The notes: generated by a model from the letters alone, not told the origin. A stretch of DNA of 64,000 nucleotides from Pseudomonadota bacterium (GCA_018262095.1 JAGTRW010000004.1:62001-126000); one strand, 5' to 3'. Positions 47,427 through 58,019 are shown, counted from the first letter of the stretch. Program-made: numbers and translations.

Positions 47427-50054
47427 ATGGAACAGCCCGTGGAACAATTCGCCAAAGAAACGATACCCGTCAGCCTCGAAGACGAGATGCGACGCTCGTA
47501 TCTCGATTACGCCATGAGCGTCATCGTCGGACGTGCGCTGCCCGATGCGCGCGACGGTTTGAAACCGGTGCACCGACGCGTGCTGTTCGCCATGCACGAG
47601 CTTTCCAACGACTGGAACAAGGCCTACAAGAAATCGGCGCGCGTCGTCGGCGATGTGATCGGTAAGTATCACCCGCACGGCGACACCGCGGTCTATGACA
47701 CCATCGTTCGCATGGCGCAGGACTTTTCGCTGCGTTACATGCTGGTCGACGGCCAGGGCAACTTCGGTTCGGTCGACGGCGACAATGCCGCGGCGATGCG
47801 TTATACGGAAGTTCGCATGGCGCGCATCGGTCACGAGCTGCTGGCCGACCTCGACAAGGAAACGGTCGACTTCGGACCGAATTACGATGGTTCCGAGCAA
47901 GAGCCGCTGATCATGCCGGCGCGAATTCCGAACCTGCTGATCAACGGTTCGTCGGGTATCGCCGTCGGCATGGCGACCAATATTCCGCCGCACAATCTCA
48001 ACGAAGTCGTCGACGCGTGTCTGGCACTGCTCGCCAATCCGGAAATGACGATCGACGAGTTGATCGACATCGTTCCGGCGCCCGATTTCCCGACTGCCGG
48101 AATCATCTACGGCGTGAACGGCGTGCATGAAGGTTATCGCACCGGGCGCGGTCGCGTGGTGATGCGCGGCAAGACCCACTTCGAGCCGATCAAGGGCAGC
48201 AACGATCGTCAGGCGATCGTCATCGACGAACTGCCGTATCAAGTCAACAAGCGCACGCTGCTCGAGAAGGTCAGCGAGCTGGTCAACGAAAAGAAGATCG
48301 AGGGTGTTTCCGATCTGCGCGACGAGTCCGACAAGTCAGGGATGCGCGTGGTGATCGAACTCAAGCGCGGCGAAGTTCCCGAAGTCGTTCTCAACTGCCT
48401 GTACAAGCAGACGCAGCTGCAGGACACCTTCGGCATGAACATGGTGGCGCTGGTCGACGGCCAGCCGCGCCTGCTCAATCTCAAGCAGATGCTCGACTGC
48501 TTCCTGGCGCACCGGCGCGAGGTGATTACCCGGCGCACCGTTTTCGAACTGCGCAAGGCGCGCGAACGCGCGCACATCCAGGAAGGCCTGGCGGTCGCGC
48601 TCGACAACGTCGATGAGATCATCGCGCTGATCAAGGCTTCGCCGACGCCGGCTGACGCGCGCCGCGGCCTGATGGGGCGCTTGTGGGCGTCGGCGACGGT
48701 CGGCCAGATGCTCGAGCGCGCGATGCTCGACGCGACGCGTCCGGAAGGCCTGGGCCTCGAGTACGGCTTGTCGAAGAGCGGCTATCTGTTGTCCGAGGCG
48801 CAGGCGCAGGCGATTCTCGAGCTGCGCTTGCAGCGCCTGACCGGTCTTGAACGCGACAAGATCGTCGCCGATTTTGCCGAACTGCTCGAGCGCATCGCCG
48901 ATCTGATGGACATCTTGGCGCGCCCGGAGCGAATCAGCGAAATCATCGTCGAAGAATTGACCGGAATCCGCGCCCAGTTCGGCGACAAGCGGCGATCGGA
49001 GATCGTCGTCAATACGCAGGACCTCGGGGTCGAGGATTTCATCACGCCGCAGGATATGGTGGTGACGCTCTCGCATACCGGCTACGTCAAGTCGCAGCCG
49101 CTTACCGAATACAAGGCGCAACGTCGCGGCGGGCGTGGCAAGCAGGCGGCGGCGGTCAAGGAAGACGATTTCGTCGACCACCTGTTCATCGCCAATACCC
49201 ACGACTATATTCTCTGCTTCTCGAACCGCGGCCGCGTCTACTGGCTCAAGGTCTATGAAGTGCCGCAGGGCACGCGTGCCGGTCGCGGCAAGCCGATCGT
49301 CAATATGTTCCCGCTCGAAGACGGCGAGCAGATCAACGCCATCCTGTCGATCAAGGAGTTTACCGAAGACCGTTACATCTTCCTGTGTACTTCGCAGGGA
49401 ACGGTCAAGAAGACGCCGCTCTCCGACTTTTCCAATCCGCGCAAGGCCGGAATCATCGCGGTCGCGCTCGACGACGACGATTTCCTGATCGGCGCCGAGA
49501 TTACCAACGGGACGCAGGACATCGTTCTGGTTTCCGACGCCGGCAAGGCGGTCTGGTTCGACGAGGAAGACGTCAGGCCGATGGGCCGCACCGCGCGCGG
49601 CGTGCGCGGAATGAAACTGGGCAAGGACCAGCGCGTGCTCTCCTTGCTGGTTGCCGACAACCATCAGCAGACGGTTCTGGTTGCCACCGAAAACGGTTTC
49701 GGCAAGCGCACCGTGCTCGCCGACTTCCGCCATTCGGGCCGCGGCACGCAAGGGGTGATCGCCATTGCCGCCAGCGAACGCAACGGCAAGGTCGTCGCCG
49801 CGCGTCTGGTTGAGGACACCGACGAAATCATGCTGATCACCACCGGCGGCGTACTGATCCGCACCCGGGTTGCCGAGATCCGCGAACTGGGCCGCGCGAC
49901 GCAGGGGGTGACGCTCATTTCGCTCGACGCCGGTGAGAAGCTCGCTGGCCTCGAAAAAGTCGTCGAAACCGAGGATGATTCGGAGAATGGCGCTGACAGC
50001 GCTCAGGAAAATACCCAAGAGCCGGGTGATGCTCCCGACGATGCTGCTCAGTAA
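47427..50054 (+). CDS. gyrA: DNA gyrase subunit A
   Basis: Breaks and rejoins DNA during negative supercoiling, with GyrB. 875 residues, family length. Winged-helix/tower core from residue 10 ([20 protein letters not shown]), active-site Tyr126 ([10 protein letters not shown]), quinolone region [12 protein letters not shown] with Thr at the Ser83-equivalent position and Asp at the Asp87 equivalent. The C-terminal beta-pinwheel contains the GyrA box (QRRGGRGK). The acidic tail is typical. An ATG at 47427 is the most upstream start; the conserved part begins at QFAKETIPV, so a GTG at 47439 is possible. Confidence 0.96.
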   Translation: MEQPVEQFAKETIPVSLEDEMRRSYLDYAMSVIVGRALPDARDGLKPVHRRVLFAMHELSNDWNKAYKKSARVVGDVIGKYHPHGDTAVYDTIVRMAQDFSLRYMLVDGQGNFGSVDGDNAAAMRYTEVRMARIGHELLADLDKETVDFGPNYDGSEQEPLIMPARIPNLLINGSSGIAVGMATNIPPHNLNEVVDACLALLANPEMTIDELIDIVPAPDFPTAGIIYGVNGVHEGYRTGRGRVVMRGKTHFEPIKGSNDRQAIVIDELPYQVNKRTLLEKVSELVNEKKIEGVSDLRDESDKSGMRVVIELKRGEVPEVVLNCLYKQTQLQDTFGMNMVALVDGQPRLLNLKQMLDCFLAHRREVITRRTVFELRKARERAHIQEGLAVALDNVDEIIALIKASPTPADARRGLMGRLWASATVGQMLERAMLDATRPEGLGLEYGLSKSGYLLSEAQAQAILELRLQRLTGLERDKIVADFAELLERIADLMDILARPERISEIIVEELTGIRAQFGDKRRSEIVVNTQDLGVEDFITPQDMVVTLSHTGYVKSQPLTEYKAQRRGGRGKQAAAVKEDDFVDHLFIANTHDYILCFSNRGRVYWLKVYEVPQGTRAGRGKPIVNMFPLEDGEQINAILSIKEFTEDRYIFLCTSQGTVKKTPLSDFSNPRKAGIIAVALDDDDFLIGAEITNGTQDIVLVSDAGKAVWFDEEDVRPMGRTARGVRGMKLGKDQRVLSLLVADNHQQTVLVATENGFGKRTVLADFRHSGRGTQGVIAIAASERNGKVVAARLVEDTDEIMLITTGGVLIRTRVAEIRELGRATQGVTLISLDAGEKLAGLEKVVETEDDSENGADSAQENTQEPGDAPDDAAQ

Positions 50055-50096
50055 GGGGCGGCCGTATCAACGGCCGGTACGTGCAGGATGCCAATC

Positions 50097-51188
50097 ATGA
50101 ACGACGATCTGCAACAAAAACTCTCGGTCATGCGCACCGAGATCGACGCCATCGACGCTCAGTTGCTTGAGCTGCTCAACCGCCGCGCAAGGTGTGCGCA
50201 GCAGGTTGGCGAAATCAAGGCGCAGCACGGCGAGGCGGGATTCGTCTATCGCCCCGAGCGCGAGGCGCAGGTGTTGCGCCGGATTAGGCAGATCAATCCG
50301 GGGCCGCTGCCCGACGACAGCGTCACCTGGTTCTTTCGTGAAGTGATGTCGGCCTGCCTGTCGCTTGAACAGCCGCTTGGCATCGCCTTCCTGGGGCCGC
50401 TCGGTACCTTTTCGGAGAGTGCTGCGACCAAGCACTTCGGCCATGCCGCACGTCTGGTGCCGCAGGTCTCGATCGACGATGTGTTTCGCGAAGTCGAAGC
50501 CGGTCATGCGGATTACGCGGTGGCGCCGATCGAAAATTCGACCGAAGGCGCGATCGGCCGCACGCTCGACCTGTTGCTCAACACGCCGCTCAAGATTTGC
50601 GGCGAGGTCGTCCTGCGCATCCACCATAACCTGATGACCCATGCGGCAGCGCTGGCCGACGTCAAGACCGTCTACTCGCATGCCCAGTCGCTGGCGCAGT
50701 GTCACGAGTGGCTCAACCGCATGCTGCCCGGCGTGGCGCGCGTCTCGGTCGCCAGCAACTCGCTGGCGGCGCAAATGGCGGCGGCCGACCCGACGGCGGC
50801 GGCGATCGCCGGCGACGCTGCGGCGCAGCGCTACGAGTTGCCGTTGCTGGCCAGCAGCATCGAGGATGAACCGAACAATACGACGCGCTTTGTCGTTCTC
50901 GGTCGCCAGGATTCGGGCGCTTCGGGGCGCGACAAGACCTCCTTGATCATGTCGACGACCAACCAGACCGGTGCGCTCAGTACGCTGCTTGCGCCATTTG
51001 CCGAGGCTGGCGTGTCGATGACCCGGCTCGAATCGCGGCCGGCTCGCCATACCCTGTGGGAATACGTCTTCTTCGTTGATGTCGAAGGCCATCGCGACGA
51101 TCCGGCGGTGGCCACGGCGCTCGCCGAGCTTGGCCGGCGCGCGGCGTATCTCAAGGTGCTTGGCTCGTACCCTGTCGCTGTTTACTAA
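50097..51188 (+). CDS. pheA: Bifunctional chorismate mutase/prephenate dehydratase (P-protein)
   Basis: Converts chorismate to prephenate and on to phenylpyruvate for phenylalanine. 363 residues. Chorismate mutase AroQ domain about 1-90 (MRTEIDAIDAQLLELLNRRA), prephenate dehydratase about 95-270 (IAFLGPLGTFSESAA, YAVAPIENSTEGAIG, NNTTRFVVLG with the catalytic TRF), ACT regulatory domain about 280-360 (LESRPARHTLWEYVFFVD, binding Phe). The ribosome site AGGA at 50085-50088 overlaps an upstream ATG at 50088, so the ATG at 50097 is the real start. serC, usual between gyrA and pheA, is absent. Confidence 0.95.
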   Translation: MNDDLQQKLSVMRTEIDAIDAQLLELLNRRARCAQQVGEIKAQHGEAGFVYRPEREAQVLRRIRQINPGPLPDDSVTWFFREVMSACLSLEQPLGIAFLGPLGTFSESAATKHFGHAARLVPQVSIDDVFREVEAGHADYAVAPIENSTEGAIGRTLDLLLNTPLKICGEVVLRIHHNLMTHAAALADVKTVYSHAQSLAQCHEWLNRMLPGVARVSVASNSLAAQMAAADPTAAAIAGDAAAQRYELPLLASSIEDEPNNTTRFVVLGRQDSGASGRDKTSLIMSTTNQTGALSTLLAPFAEAGVSMTRLESRPARHTLWEYVFFVDVEGHRDDPAVATALAELGRRAAYLKVLGSYPVAVY

Positions 51189-51209
51189 TTGGCTTTTCAA
51201 GGACCGAAA

Positions 51210-51272
51210 ATGACTCTTTGTGATCAGTCATTGCCCTATGTTCGCGCCGTATCACCCGGTCAGGCGCGCTGA
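51210..51272 (+). pseudogene. hisC: hisC remnant: 20-codon ORF between pheA and tyrA
   Basis: A reading frame of 20 codons with its own ribosome site (AAGGA) that reads MTLCDQSLPYVRAVSPGQAR and stops at a TGA overlapping the tyrA ATG. In many betaproteobacteria hisC (histidinol-phosphate aminotransferase) lies exactly here, and its N-terminus has a similar YVRxISPYQPGKPI pattern. It looks like an in-frame internal deletion that kept the start and the stop coupled to tyrA. The match is from memory of the family, so the identity is likely but not proven. Confidence 0.6.
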
Positions 51273-52168
51273 TGAGTTCGCTGACGGGAGCTCGGCCTGA
51301 ATTTGGCAAGGTCGTCGTCTTCGGCGTCGGCCTGATCGGCGGTTCGTTTGCGCTCGGGCTCAAGGCCGCCGAGCAGGTCGATGAGGTCGTCGGTTTTGGC
51401 CGCAGCCTGGCGACGCTGACGCAGGCGCTCGACCTGGGCATCATCGACCGCGTTGGCGCCAACGCCGGACAGGAAGTCGCCGACGCCGACCTGGTGCTGA
51501 TCGCGACGCCGGTCGGCCAAATGGCCGAGATCATGGCGCGCATCGCGCCTTATCTGGGACCCGAAACGGTGGTCACCGACGGCGGCAGTACCAAGTCCGA
51601 CGTTGTTGCCGTGGCACGCAGCGCCTTTGCTGAGCGGATCGCCCAGTTCGTTCCGGCGCATCCGATCGCCGGCGCCGAAAACAGCGGCGCCGGTGCCGCT
51701 CGCGCCGATCTTTACCGCGACAAGAAAGTCGTTCTCACGCCCTTGCCCGAGAACACCGTGCTCAACGTTGCGCGCGTTCGATCGGCGTGGGAGTGGTGCG
51801 GCGCGCTGATCCATGAGCTCGACGCGCAGCAGCACGACCGCATCTTCGCCGCGGTCAGCCATCTGCCGCATCTGCTCTCGTTCGCGCTGGTCAATGACCT
51901 GGCGCTGCGCGACAACCACGACCTGTTGTTTTCCTACGCGGCAAGCGGTTTTCGCGATTTCACGCGGATTGCCGCGAGCCATCCGGAAATGTGGCGCGAC
52001 ATTTGTCTGGCCAATCGCGTCGCGCTGCTCGACGAACTCGACCGTTACCGCGCCCAACTCGACGAGATGCGTGACGCGCTGCAGCGCGGCGACGGCGATG
52101 CCTTGGAATGTACCTTCGCGCTTGCCCGCAACGCCCGGCGCAACTGGGGCGAAGGACAGCTTCGATGA
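51272..52168 (+). CDS. tyrA: Prephenate dehydrogenase
   Basis: NAD-dependent oxidative decarboxylation of prephenate to 4-hydroxyphenylpyruvate for tyrosine. 298 residues. Rossmann motif [26 protein letters not shown], the conserved [18 protein letters not shown], and [19 protein letters not shown]. No ACT domain. The ATG overlaps the stop of the hisC remnant, and the stop overlaps the aroA ATG (ATGA), so the genes are translationally coupled. Confidence 0.95.
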   Translation: MSSLTGARPEFGKVVVFGVGLIGGSFALGLKAAEQVDEVVGFGRSLATLTQALDLGIIDRVGANAGQEVADADLVLIATPVGQMAEIMARIAPYLGPETVVTDGGSTKSDVVAVARSAFAERIAQFVPAHPIAGAENSGAGAARADLYRDKKVVLTPLPENTVLNVARVRSAWEWCGALIHELDAQQHDRIFAAVSHLPHLLSFALVNDLALRDNHDLLFSYAASGFRDFTRIAASHPEMWRDICLANRVALLDELDRYRAQLDEMRDALQRGDGDALECTFALARNARRNWGEGQLR

Positions 52169-54105
52169 CCGACTATGTCGATTTGCCGCCGTTGCTTGGC
52201 GCGCTGGGGACGCTGCGTTTGCCGGGCTCGAAGAGCATCTCCAATCGCGTGCTCTTGCTCGCCGCGCTCGCCGACGGCGAAACTGAAATTCGCGAGCTGC
52301 TCGAGTCCGACGATACGGCGCGCATGCTCGATGCGCTTGAGGCGCTTGGCGTCGATGTCGAACCGCTCGGTGGCGGCGCTTTTCGCGTGTGCGGCGCCGG
52401 CGGCGTTTTTCCGATCAAGGACGCCGAACTGTTCCTGGGCAACGCCGGCACCGCCTTCCGCTCGCTGACCGCGGTCTTGGCGCTGTCGGGTGGCCACTAC
52501 CAGCTGTCGGGCGTGCCGCGCATGCACGAGCGGCCGATCGGCGATCTCGTCGAAGCGCTGCGCGAGCTCGGCGCCGACATCGCCTGTCTTGAGCGCGAGG
52601 GTTTTCCGCCGCTCGAGATTGCTCCGGCGACGATCCGCCCTGGCGGCGTGGTGCGCGTTCGCGGCGACGTTTCGAGCCAGTTTCTGACCGGGCTTTTGAT
52701 GGCGCTGCCGCTGACCGGCGTCGAGACGAGCGTCGAAGTCGTCGGCGAGCTGACGTCCAAGCCCTACATCGAAATCACGCTGGCGACCATGGCGCGCTTT
52801 GGCGTGCATGTGCTGCGCGAAGGCTGGCAGCGTTTTACGATTCCGGCCGGGTCAAGATACCGTTCGCCGGGCGTGGTCGAGGTCGAGGGCGACGCCTCGT
52901 CGGCGTCCTATTTTTTGGCGCTCGGCGCGATCGGCGGCGGTCCGCTGCGCGTCGAGGGCGTCGGTCGCGATTCGATCCAGGGCGACGTTCGCTTTGCCGA
53001 AGCGCTGGCGCTGATGGGCGCGCGAATCGAAGTCGGGCCGAACTGGATCGAGGCCAGCGCGCCGGCGGCCGGCAAGCTGCGCGGCATCGAGATCGACTGC
53101 AATTCGATTCCCGACGCCGCGATGACGCTGGCGACGACGGCGCTGTTTGCCGAGGGGCCGACCACGCTCAACAATATCGCGAGCTGGCGGGTCAAGGAAA
53201 CCGACCGCATCGCGGCGATGGCGACCGAGCTCTCCAAACTCGGCGCGACCGTCTGCGCAGGCGCCGACTTTCTGCGCATCGAGCCGCCGCGCGGCGCGTT
53301 GCTGACGCCTTACGCAGGCATCGACACCTACGACGATCACCGCATCGCCATGTGTTTTTCGCTGGCCTCAATGGCGACGACGCTACGCATCAACGATCCC
53401 GGGTGCGTCGCCAAGACTTTTCCCGACTACTTCGAACGCCTCGCGACGCTCACGCGTCCGGTTCCGGTGATCGCCATCGACGGACCGTCGGCGTCGGGCA
53501 AGGGGACCATCGCCGCGCGCGTCGCCGCAACTCTGGGCTGGCATTATCTCGATTCGGGCGCGCTCTACCGATTGACCGCGCTCGCCGCGCGTCGCGCCGG
53601 CGTGGCGTGGGACGACGAAGCGCGCGTCGCCAATATCGCCGCCGGACTCGACGTGGTGTTCGGCGAAAACTCGATCAAACTCTCTGGCGAAGAGGTCGGC
53701 GAAGCGATCCGCCACGAAGACATCTCGTCGGGTGCCTCGCAGGTCGCCGCGTTGCCCGCCGTGCGCTCGGCGTTGCTTTTCCGCCAGCGCGTCTTCCGCC
53801 AAGCGCCGGGCCTGGTTGCCGACGGGCGCGACATGGGGTCGGTGGTCTTTCCCGACGCCAAGACCAAGGTCTTCCTCACCGCGAGCGTCGAGGTACGCGC
53901 GCAAAGGCGCTATAAGCAGTTGATCGAAAAAGGAATCGCTGCTAATATCCGACCTCTTTTGCTGGACTTGCGTGAACGCGACGAGCGCGATAGTCGGCGT
54001 AGCGTCGCGCCGCTGCAGCAAGAAGCCGATGCAAAATTGCTCGATACCACCGAGTTGACCATCGCTGCGACGGTCGAGCAGGTGTTGTCGTGGAACAAGT
54101 CGTAG
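52165..54105 (+). CDS. aroA-cmk: Fused EPSP synthase and cytidylate kinase (AroA-Cmk)
   Basis: 646 residues combining two enzymes in one frame. Residues 1-430 are 3-phosphoshikimate 1-carboxyvinyltransferase: [34 protein letters not shown], the [12 protein letters not shown] active region, ending [11 protein letters not shown]. Residues about 431-646 are cytidylate kinase: P-loop [46 protein letters not shown]. The EPSP synthase ends where stand-alone AroA ends, and the kinase follows within a few residues, with no linker, stop or frameshift. Both active sites look intact. The gene overlaps tyrA. Confidence 0.93.
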   Translation: MTDYVDLPPLLGALGTLRLPGSKSISNRVLLLAALADGETEIRELLESDDTARMLDALEALGVDVEPLGGGAFRVCGAGGVFPIKDAELFLGNAGTAFRSLTAVLALSGGHYQLSGVPRMHERPIGDLVEALRELGADIACLEREGFPPLEIAPATIRPGGVVRVRGDVSSQFLTGLLMALPLTGVETSVEVVGELTSKPYIEITLATMARFGVHVLREGWQRFTIPAGSRYRSPGVVEVEGDASSASYFLALGAIGGGPLRVEGVGRDSIQGDVRFAEALALMGARIEVGPNWIEASAPAAGKLRGIEIDCNSIPDAAMTLATTALFAEGPTTLNNIASWRVKETDRIAAMATELSKLGATVCAGADFLRIEPPRGALLTPYAGIDTYDDHRIAMCFSLASMATTLRINDPGCVAKTFPDYFERLATLTRPVPVIAIDGPSASGKGTIAARVAATLGWHYLDSGALYRLTALAARRAGVAWDDEARVANIAAGLDVVFGENSIKLSGEEVGEAIRHEDISSGASQVAALPAVRSALLFRQRVFRQAPGLVADGRDMGSVVFPDAKTKVFLTASVEVRAQRRYKQLIEKGIAANIRPLLLDLRERDERDSRRSVAPLQQEADAKLLDTTELTIAATVEQVLSWNKS

Positions 54106-54290
54106 CACAGTAGTCGAGTTTTGTAGCAAGCGTTGCGGCAGCTGCCGCGCGTCCAAGGTGTTGCCGGTTTTGACCGTGCGCTCGCCCTTCGGGCAGGGCG
54201 GCGAACCCTCAGGGTTTGCCTCCGGCGGGCGGTCTTGATCGGCGACGTTTTTTTACATTTCCCGCAATTCCGCGGTCAGGTCCCCCACAC
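54106..54290 (+). promoter_or_regulatory. Leader region of rpsA
   Basis: 185 bases of non-coding, structured sequence. It has several hairpins (GCGCTCGCCCTTCGGGCAGGGC, AACCCTCAGGGTT, and GCCTCCGGCGGGC) and ends in T/A-rich sequence followed by an ATG without a clear Shine-Dalgarno. In E. coli such a leader lets S1 repress its own translation; the same control is plausible here. Confidence 0.5.
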
Positions 54291-55988
54291 ATGTCAGCCA
54301 CTCCAGTTAATCAAGAAAGTTTTGCCGATCTTTTCGAAGCCAGCCTCGCGCGCCAGGAAATGCGCCAGGGCGAGGTCATCACGGCGGAAGTCGTTCGTAT
54401 CGACCAGAACTTTGTCGTCGTCAATGCCGGACTCAAGTCCGAAAGCTACATCGATCGTGAAGAATTCCTGAGCGACGCCGGCGAACTCGAAGTCAAGGTC
54501 GGCGATTTCACCCAAGTCGCCATCGAGCAGCTTGAAAACGGTTTTGGCGAAACCCGCCTGTCGCGCGAGCGCGCCAAGCGTGTCGCCGCGTGGAACTACC
54601 TCGAAGCCGCGCTCAACGAAGGCACGCTGGTCACCGGTACCATCACCGGCAAGGTCAAGGGCGGTCTGACCGTCATGGCCAACAGCGTTCGCGCTTTCCT
54701 GCCCGGTTCGCTGGTCGACATGCGTCCGGTCAAGGACACCACGCCGTACGAAGGCAAAACCTACGAATTCAAGGTCATCAAGCTCGACCGCAAGCGCAAC
54801 AACGTCGTCGTTTCGCGTCGCGCCGTGCTCGAAGCTTCGGTCGGTGAAGAGCGCGAAGCGCTGCTCTCGAACCTCAAGGAAGGCAGCATCGTCAAGGGCA
54901 TCGTCAAGAACATCACCGACTACGGCGCATTCGTCGACCTGGGCGGCATCGATGGCCTGCTGCACATCACCGATCTGGCCTGGCGCCGCGTCCGTCACCC
55001 GTCCGAAGTTCTGGCCGTCGGCGACGAAGTGCAAGCCAAGATCCTCAAGTTCGACCAGGAAAAGAACCGCGTCTCGCTCGGTCTCAAGCAGCTCGGCGAA
55101 GATCCGTGGGTCGGCATCTCGCGTCGCTACCCGCAAAGCACGCGTCTCTTCGGCAAGGTCACCAACCTCACCGACTACGGCGCCTTCGTCGAAATCGAGC
55201 AGGGTATCGAAGGCCTGGTGCACGTCTCCGAAATGGACTGGACCAACAAGAACGTTCATCCGTCCAAGGTCGTTCAACTCGGCGACGAAGTCGAAGTGAT
55301 GATCCTCGAAATCGACGAAGAGCGTCGCCGCATCTCGCTGGGTATGAAGCAGTGCGCTGCCAATCCGTGGGACGAGTTCTCGATGAACCAGAAGAAGGGC
55401 GACAAGGTCCGCGGCGCGATCAAGTCGATTACCGACTTCGGTGTCTTCATCGGCCTGCCGGGCGGCATCGACGGTCTGGTTCACCTGTCCGACCTGTCGT
55501 GGTCGATCCCGGGCGAAGAAGCGATCCGCAACTTCAAGAAGGGCGACGAAGTCGAAGCCGTCGTTCTGGCCATCGATACGGAAAAAGAGCGCATCTCGCT
55601 GGGCATCAAGCAGCTCGACGGCGATCCCTACACCAGCTTCATCGCCACGCACGAGAAGAACGCCATCGTCAAGGGCACCATCAAGTCGCTTGACGCGCGC
55701 GGTGCGATCGTCAACCTCGACGGCGACATGGAAGGCTATCTGCGCGCTTCCGAAGTGTCGCGTGACCGTATCGACGATCTGACCAAGGTCTACAAGGAAG
55801 GTGACGAGATCGAAGCGATGATCATCAACATCGACCGCAAGACGCGTTCGATCAATCTGTCGATCAAAGCCAAGGATCAGGCCGAGCAACATGAAGCGAT
55901 GCAGAAGTTCTCTGCAGACAGCAGCATGAGCTCGGGTACGACCAACCTTGGTGCGTTGCTGAAAGCCAAGCTCAACAACCCGCAATAA
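54291..55988 (+). CDS. rpsA: 30S ribosomal protein S1
   Basis: RNA-binding protein that helps initiate translation on structured mRNA. 565 residues with six S1/OB-fold domains (repeated patterns like [20 protein letters not shown] and [20 protein letters not shown]). The ATG at 54291 starts [18 protein letters not shown], the normal N-terminus; 25 upstream in-frame codons are leader. No strong ribosome site, as usual for rpsA. It is followed by ihfB after 10 bases, the conserved order. Confidence 0.97.
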   Translation: MSATPVNQESFADLFEASLARQEMRQGEVITAEVVRIDQNFVVVNAGLKSESYIDREEFLSDAGELEVKVGDFTQVAIEQLENGFGETRLSRERAKRVAAWNYLEAALNEGTLVTGTITGKVKGGLTVMANSVRAFLPGSLVDMRPVKDTTPYEGKTYEFKVIKLDRKRNNVVVSRRAVLEASVGEEREALLSNLKEGSIVKGIVKNITDYGAFVDLGGIDGLLHITDLAWRRVRHPSEVLAVGDEVQAKILKFDQEKNRVSLGLKQLGEDPWVGISRRYPQSTRLFGKVTNLTDYGAFVEIEQGIEGLVHVSEMDWTNKNVHPSKVVQLGDEVEVMILEIDEERRRISLGMKQCAANPWDEFSMNQKKGDKVRGAIKSITDFGVFIGLPGGIDGLVHLSDLSWSIPGEEAIRNFKKGDEVEAVVLAIDTEKERISLGIKQLDGDPYTSFIATHEKNAIVKGTIKSLDARGAIVNLDGDMEGYLRASEVSRDRIDDLTKVYKEGDEIEAMIINIDRKTRSINLSIKAKDQAEQHEAMQKFSADSSMSSGTTNLGALLKAKLNNPQ

Positions 55989-55998
55989 GGTTTGAAGC

Positions 55999-56292
55999 AT
56001 GACCAAGTCAGATCTGATAGCGCGGCTGGCGGAGCGTTTTCCGCAACTGGTCGCGAAGGACGCAGATTTTGCGGTCAAAATGATTCTCGATGCGATGTCC
56101 GAGGTTTTGGCCAAAGGCGATCGTATCGAGATTCGCGGGTTCGGCAGTTTTTCTCTCAACTACCGCCCGCCGCGCGTCGGCCGTAACCCCAAGTCCGGGG
56201 ATAAGGTGAGTGTCCCGGAAAAATGGGTGCCGCATTTCAAGGCCGGCAAGGAACTGCGTGAGCGTGTCGATAGCGCGCTCAACGCGGTCTGA
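55999..56292 (+). CDS. ihfB: Integration host factor subunit beta
   Basis: DNA-bending nucleoid protein working as a heterodimer with IhfA. 97 residues. HU/IHF fold with [17 protein letters not shown], the DNA-arm signature [20 protein letters not shown], and PKSGDKV. Directly downstream of rpsA. Confidence 0.97.
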   Translation: MTKSDLIARLAERFPQLVAKDADFAVKMILDAMSEVLAKGDRIEIRGFGSFSLNYRPPRVGRNPKSGDKVSVPEKWVPHFKAGKELRERVDSALNAV

Positions 56293-56323
56293 ATGACAAA
56301 GCTTCTTTAGTGCATCACACTGC

Positions 56324-56351
56324 GGGCGGCAACGAGAGTTGCCGCCCTTTT
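56324..56351 (+). terminator. Intrinsic terminator after ihfB
   Basis: GGGCGGCAAC-GAGA-GTTGCCGCCC, a perfect 10-bp stem, followed by TTTT. It lies 31 bases past the ihfB stop and would limit read-through into lapA. Confidence 0.9.
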
Positions 56352-56370
56352 CATTGCTGGAGGTTGACCG

Positions 56371-56628
56371 ATGCGAGTCCTGCTGTGGGGCTGTCGAATT
56401 TTCATTTTCCTGTTCCTGCTCGCCTTTGCGCTCAAGAACTCGGATCCGGTGAGCGTTCGCTTCTTCTTCGACACCGCCTGGCAGGCGCCGCTGATCATCA
56501 TCGTTCTCGCTTTCTTCGCGGGCGGCGCAGCGCTTGGTGCGTTGTCGCTGCTCGGCACGGTTTTCGGCTTGCGCCGCGAAGTGTCGCGCCTGAGGCGTGT
56601 AGCGAATCAACCGGGAAAAAACAGTTGA
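56371..56628 (+). CDS. lapA: Lipopolysaccharide assembly protein A (LapA, DUF1049)
   Basis: 85 residues with two TM helices (IFIFLFLLAFALKNSDPVSV, LIIIVLAFFAGGAALGALSL) and a short basic cytoplasmic tail; the NSDPVSVRFF motif is typical. In E. coli LapA and LapB regulate LPS synthesis through LpxC and FtsH. A GGAGG ribosome site precedes the ATG. Here 203 bases holding an inverted repeat separate it from lapB. Confidence 0.9.
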   Translation: MRVLLWGCRIFIFLFLLAFALKNSDPVSVRFFFDTAWQAPLIIIVLAFFAGGAALGALSLLGTVFGLRREVSRLRRVANQPGKNS

Positions 56629-56774
56629 ACCACAACGAGCACAACGGGCACGACGAAATTCATAGAGTGAAAATTTCAACGGAATGCGGTTTGGTATAGC
56701 GCTATAGCCTTTCGTTGTCCTACGCGCCCACGGGATTCGCTTTGCGTTGTGTTCGTTGTGTCCGTCGTGGTTAA
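56625..56774. repeat. 9-bp-unit inverted repeat element, copy 4
   Basis: The left arm at 56625-56657 reads TTGAAC then three units ending CACGACGAA. The right arm at 56742-56774 has three TTCGTTGTG-like units ending GGTTAA. The left arm starts over the last bases of lapA and supplies its TGA stop context. The element separates lapA from lapB, genes that are usually adjacent or nearly so. Confidence 0.85.
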
Positions 56775-56831
56775 TTGCCTTATCTCGGGATAAGCAGTCA
56801 CCGAACATTTGAATGAAGTGTCGCCACCAAA

Positions 56832-58001
56832 ATGATTGAATTCGAGTACTGGCAACTCCTCTTTTTTCCGCTCTTCTTCGTGCTCGGCTGGGCCGCGGCG
56901 CGAGTCGATATCCGCCATCTGGTCAAAGAATCGCGGTCGCTGCCGAGGTCGTATTTTCAGGGGCTCAATTTCCTGCTCAACGAGCAGCCCGACCGTGCCA
57001 TCGAGTCCTTCGTCGATGCCGTCAAGGTTGACCCGCAGACCATCGAACTGCATTTCGCGCTCGGCAGCCTGTTCCGCCGTCGCGGCGAAACCGAGCGCGC
57101 GATCCGCATGCATCAGAATCTCGTCGAGCGCGACGACCTGGCGCAGGACATCAAGCTGCAAGCGCTGTCCGAGCTCGGCCAGGACTATCTCAAGGCCGGC
57201 CTGCTCGACCGCGCCGAGGAGGTCTTCGACCGCCTGCTCGATTCGCCGCGGGTCAAGGACGCCAAGCGCAATCTGCTCGAAATCTATCAGCTCGAGAAGG
57301 ACTGGGAGAAGGCGATTGCGATCGCCGCCGAACTGCCCGAGATCGCCTCGCAAAAGGAGATCGCCGAGTATTACTGCGAACTGGCCGCCGCCGAAATGAT
57401 CCGCTCGCGCCCCGAAGTGGCTGCTGGCCACCTCAAGACGGCGCTCGAGAAGAACCGCAAATGCGTACGCGCGAGCTTGCTGCAGGGCGACATCGAGGCG
57501 CAGCAGGAGCGCAGCGAAGAAGCGATTGCCTGCTGGCAGCGCATCGAACAGCAGGACCCGGCGTATCTGGCGCTGGTCGCACAGCGTCTGCTCGACGCCT
57601 TCCGCCACCTCGAGCGGCGCAACGAAGGCTTGCAACTGCTGCGCGGCTATCTTGAACATTACCCCTCGCTCGATCTGCTCGACGTCGTCTTTCAGCTGGT
57701 GCTCGAGAGCGAAGGCGCCGAAGCCGCGTATTGCCTGGTGCGCGACGAACTCAAGCGCAACCCGACGCTGCTCGGTTTCGACAAGCTGATCGACGCCAGG
57801 CTGCTCGTCGCCACCCCCGAAGCACGCCCCGATCTCGACCTCGCCAAGAGCATCGTGCACGGCTACACGCGCCGTCTGGCGCGTTATCGGTGCGATAATT
57901 GCGGCTTCAAGGCGCGCCAGTTCTACTGGCGCTGTCCGGCTTGCGGCGGCTGGGAGAGCTATTCGCCCAAGCGCACCGAAGAATTCGATTTGACGCCCTA
58001 G
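56832..58001 (+). CDS. lapB: Lipopolysaccharide assembly protein B (LapB/YciM)
   Basis: 389 residues. N-terminal TM anchor (LLFFPLFFVLGWAAARVDI) then TPR repeats (NFLLNEQPDRAIESFVDAVK and similar helices from 45 to 330). A C-terminal rubredoxin-type zinc/iron knuckle (YRCDNCGFKARQFYWRCPAC) is intact, with its four Cys. LapB links LPS transport to FtsH-mediated LpxC degradation. First gene of the stretch leading to rfaE1, rfaD and cysM. Confidence 0.94.
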   Translation: MIEFEYWQLLFFPLFFVLGWAAARVDIRHLVKESRSLPRSYFQGLNFLLNEQPDRAIESFVDAVKVDPQTIELHFALGSLFRRRGETERAIRMHQNLVERDDLAQDIKLQALSELGQDYLKAGLLDRAEEVFDRLLDSPRVKDAKRNLLEIYQLEKDWEKAIAIAAELPEIASQKEIAEYYCELAAAEMIRSRPEVAAGHLKTALEKNRKCVRASLLQGDIEAQQERSEEAIACWQRIEQQDPAYLALVAQRLLDAFRHLERRNEGLQLLRGYLEHYPSLDLLDVVFQLVLESEGAEAAYCLVRDELKRNPTLLGFDKLIDARLLVATPEARPDLDLAKSIVHGYTRRLARYRCDNCGFKARQFYWRCPACGGWESYSPKRTEEFDLTP

Positions 58002-58019
58002 CGGCGCAAGGACTTTTGC

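Noticed and set aside
54294-56159. 621-codon minus-strand open frame across rpsA and ihfB
   Set aside because: Mirror image of the S1 repeats; the product has a repetitive Asp/Val/Gly-rich pattern that follows from the S1 codons.
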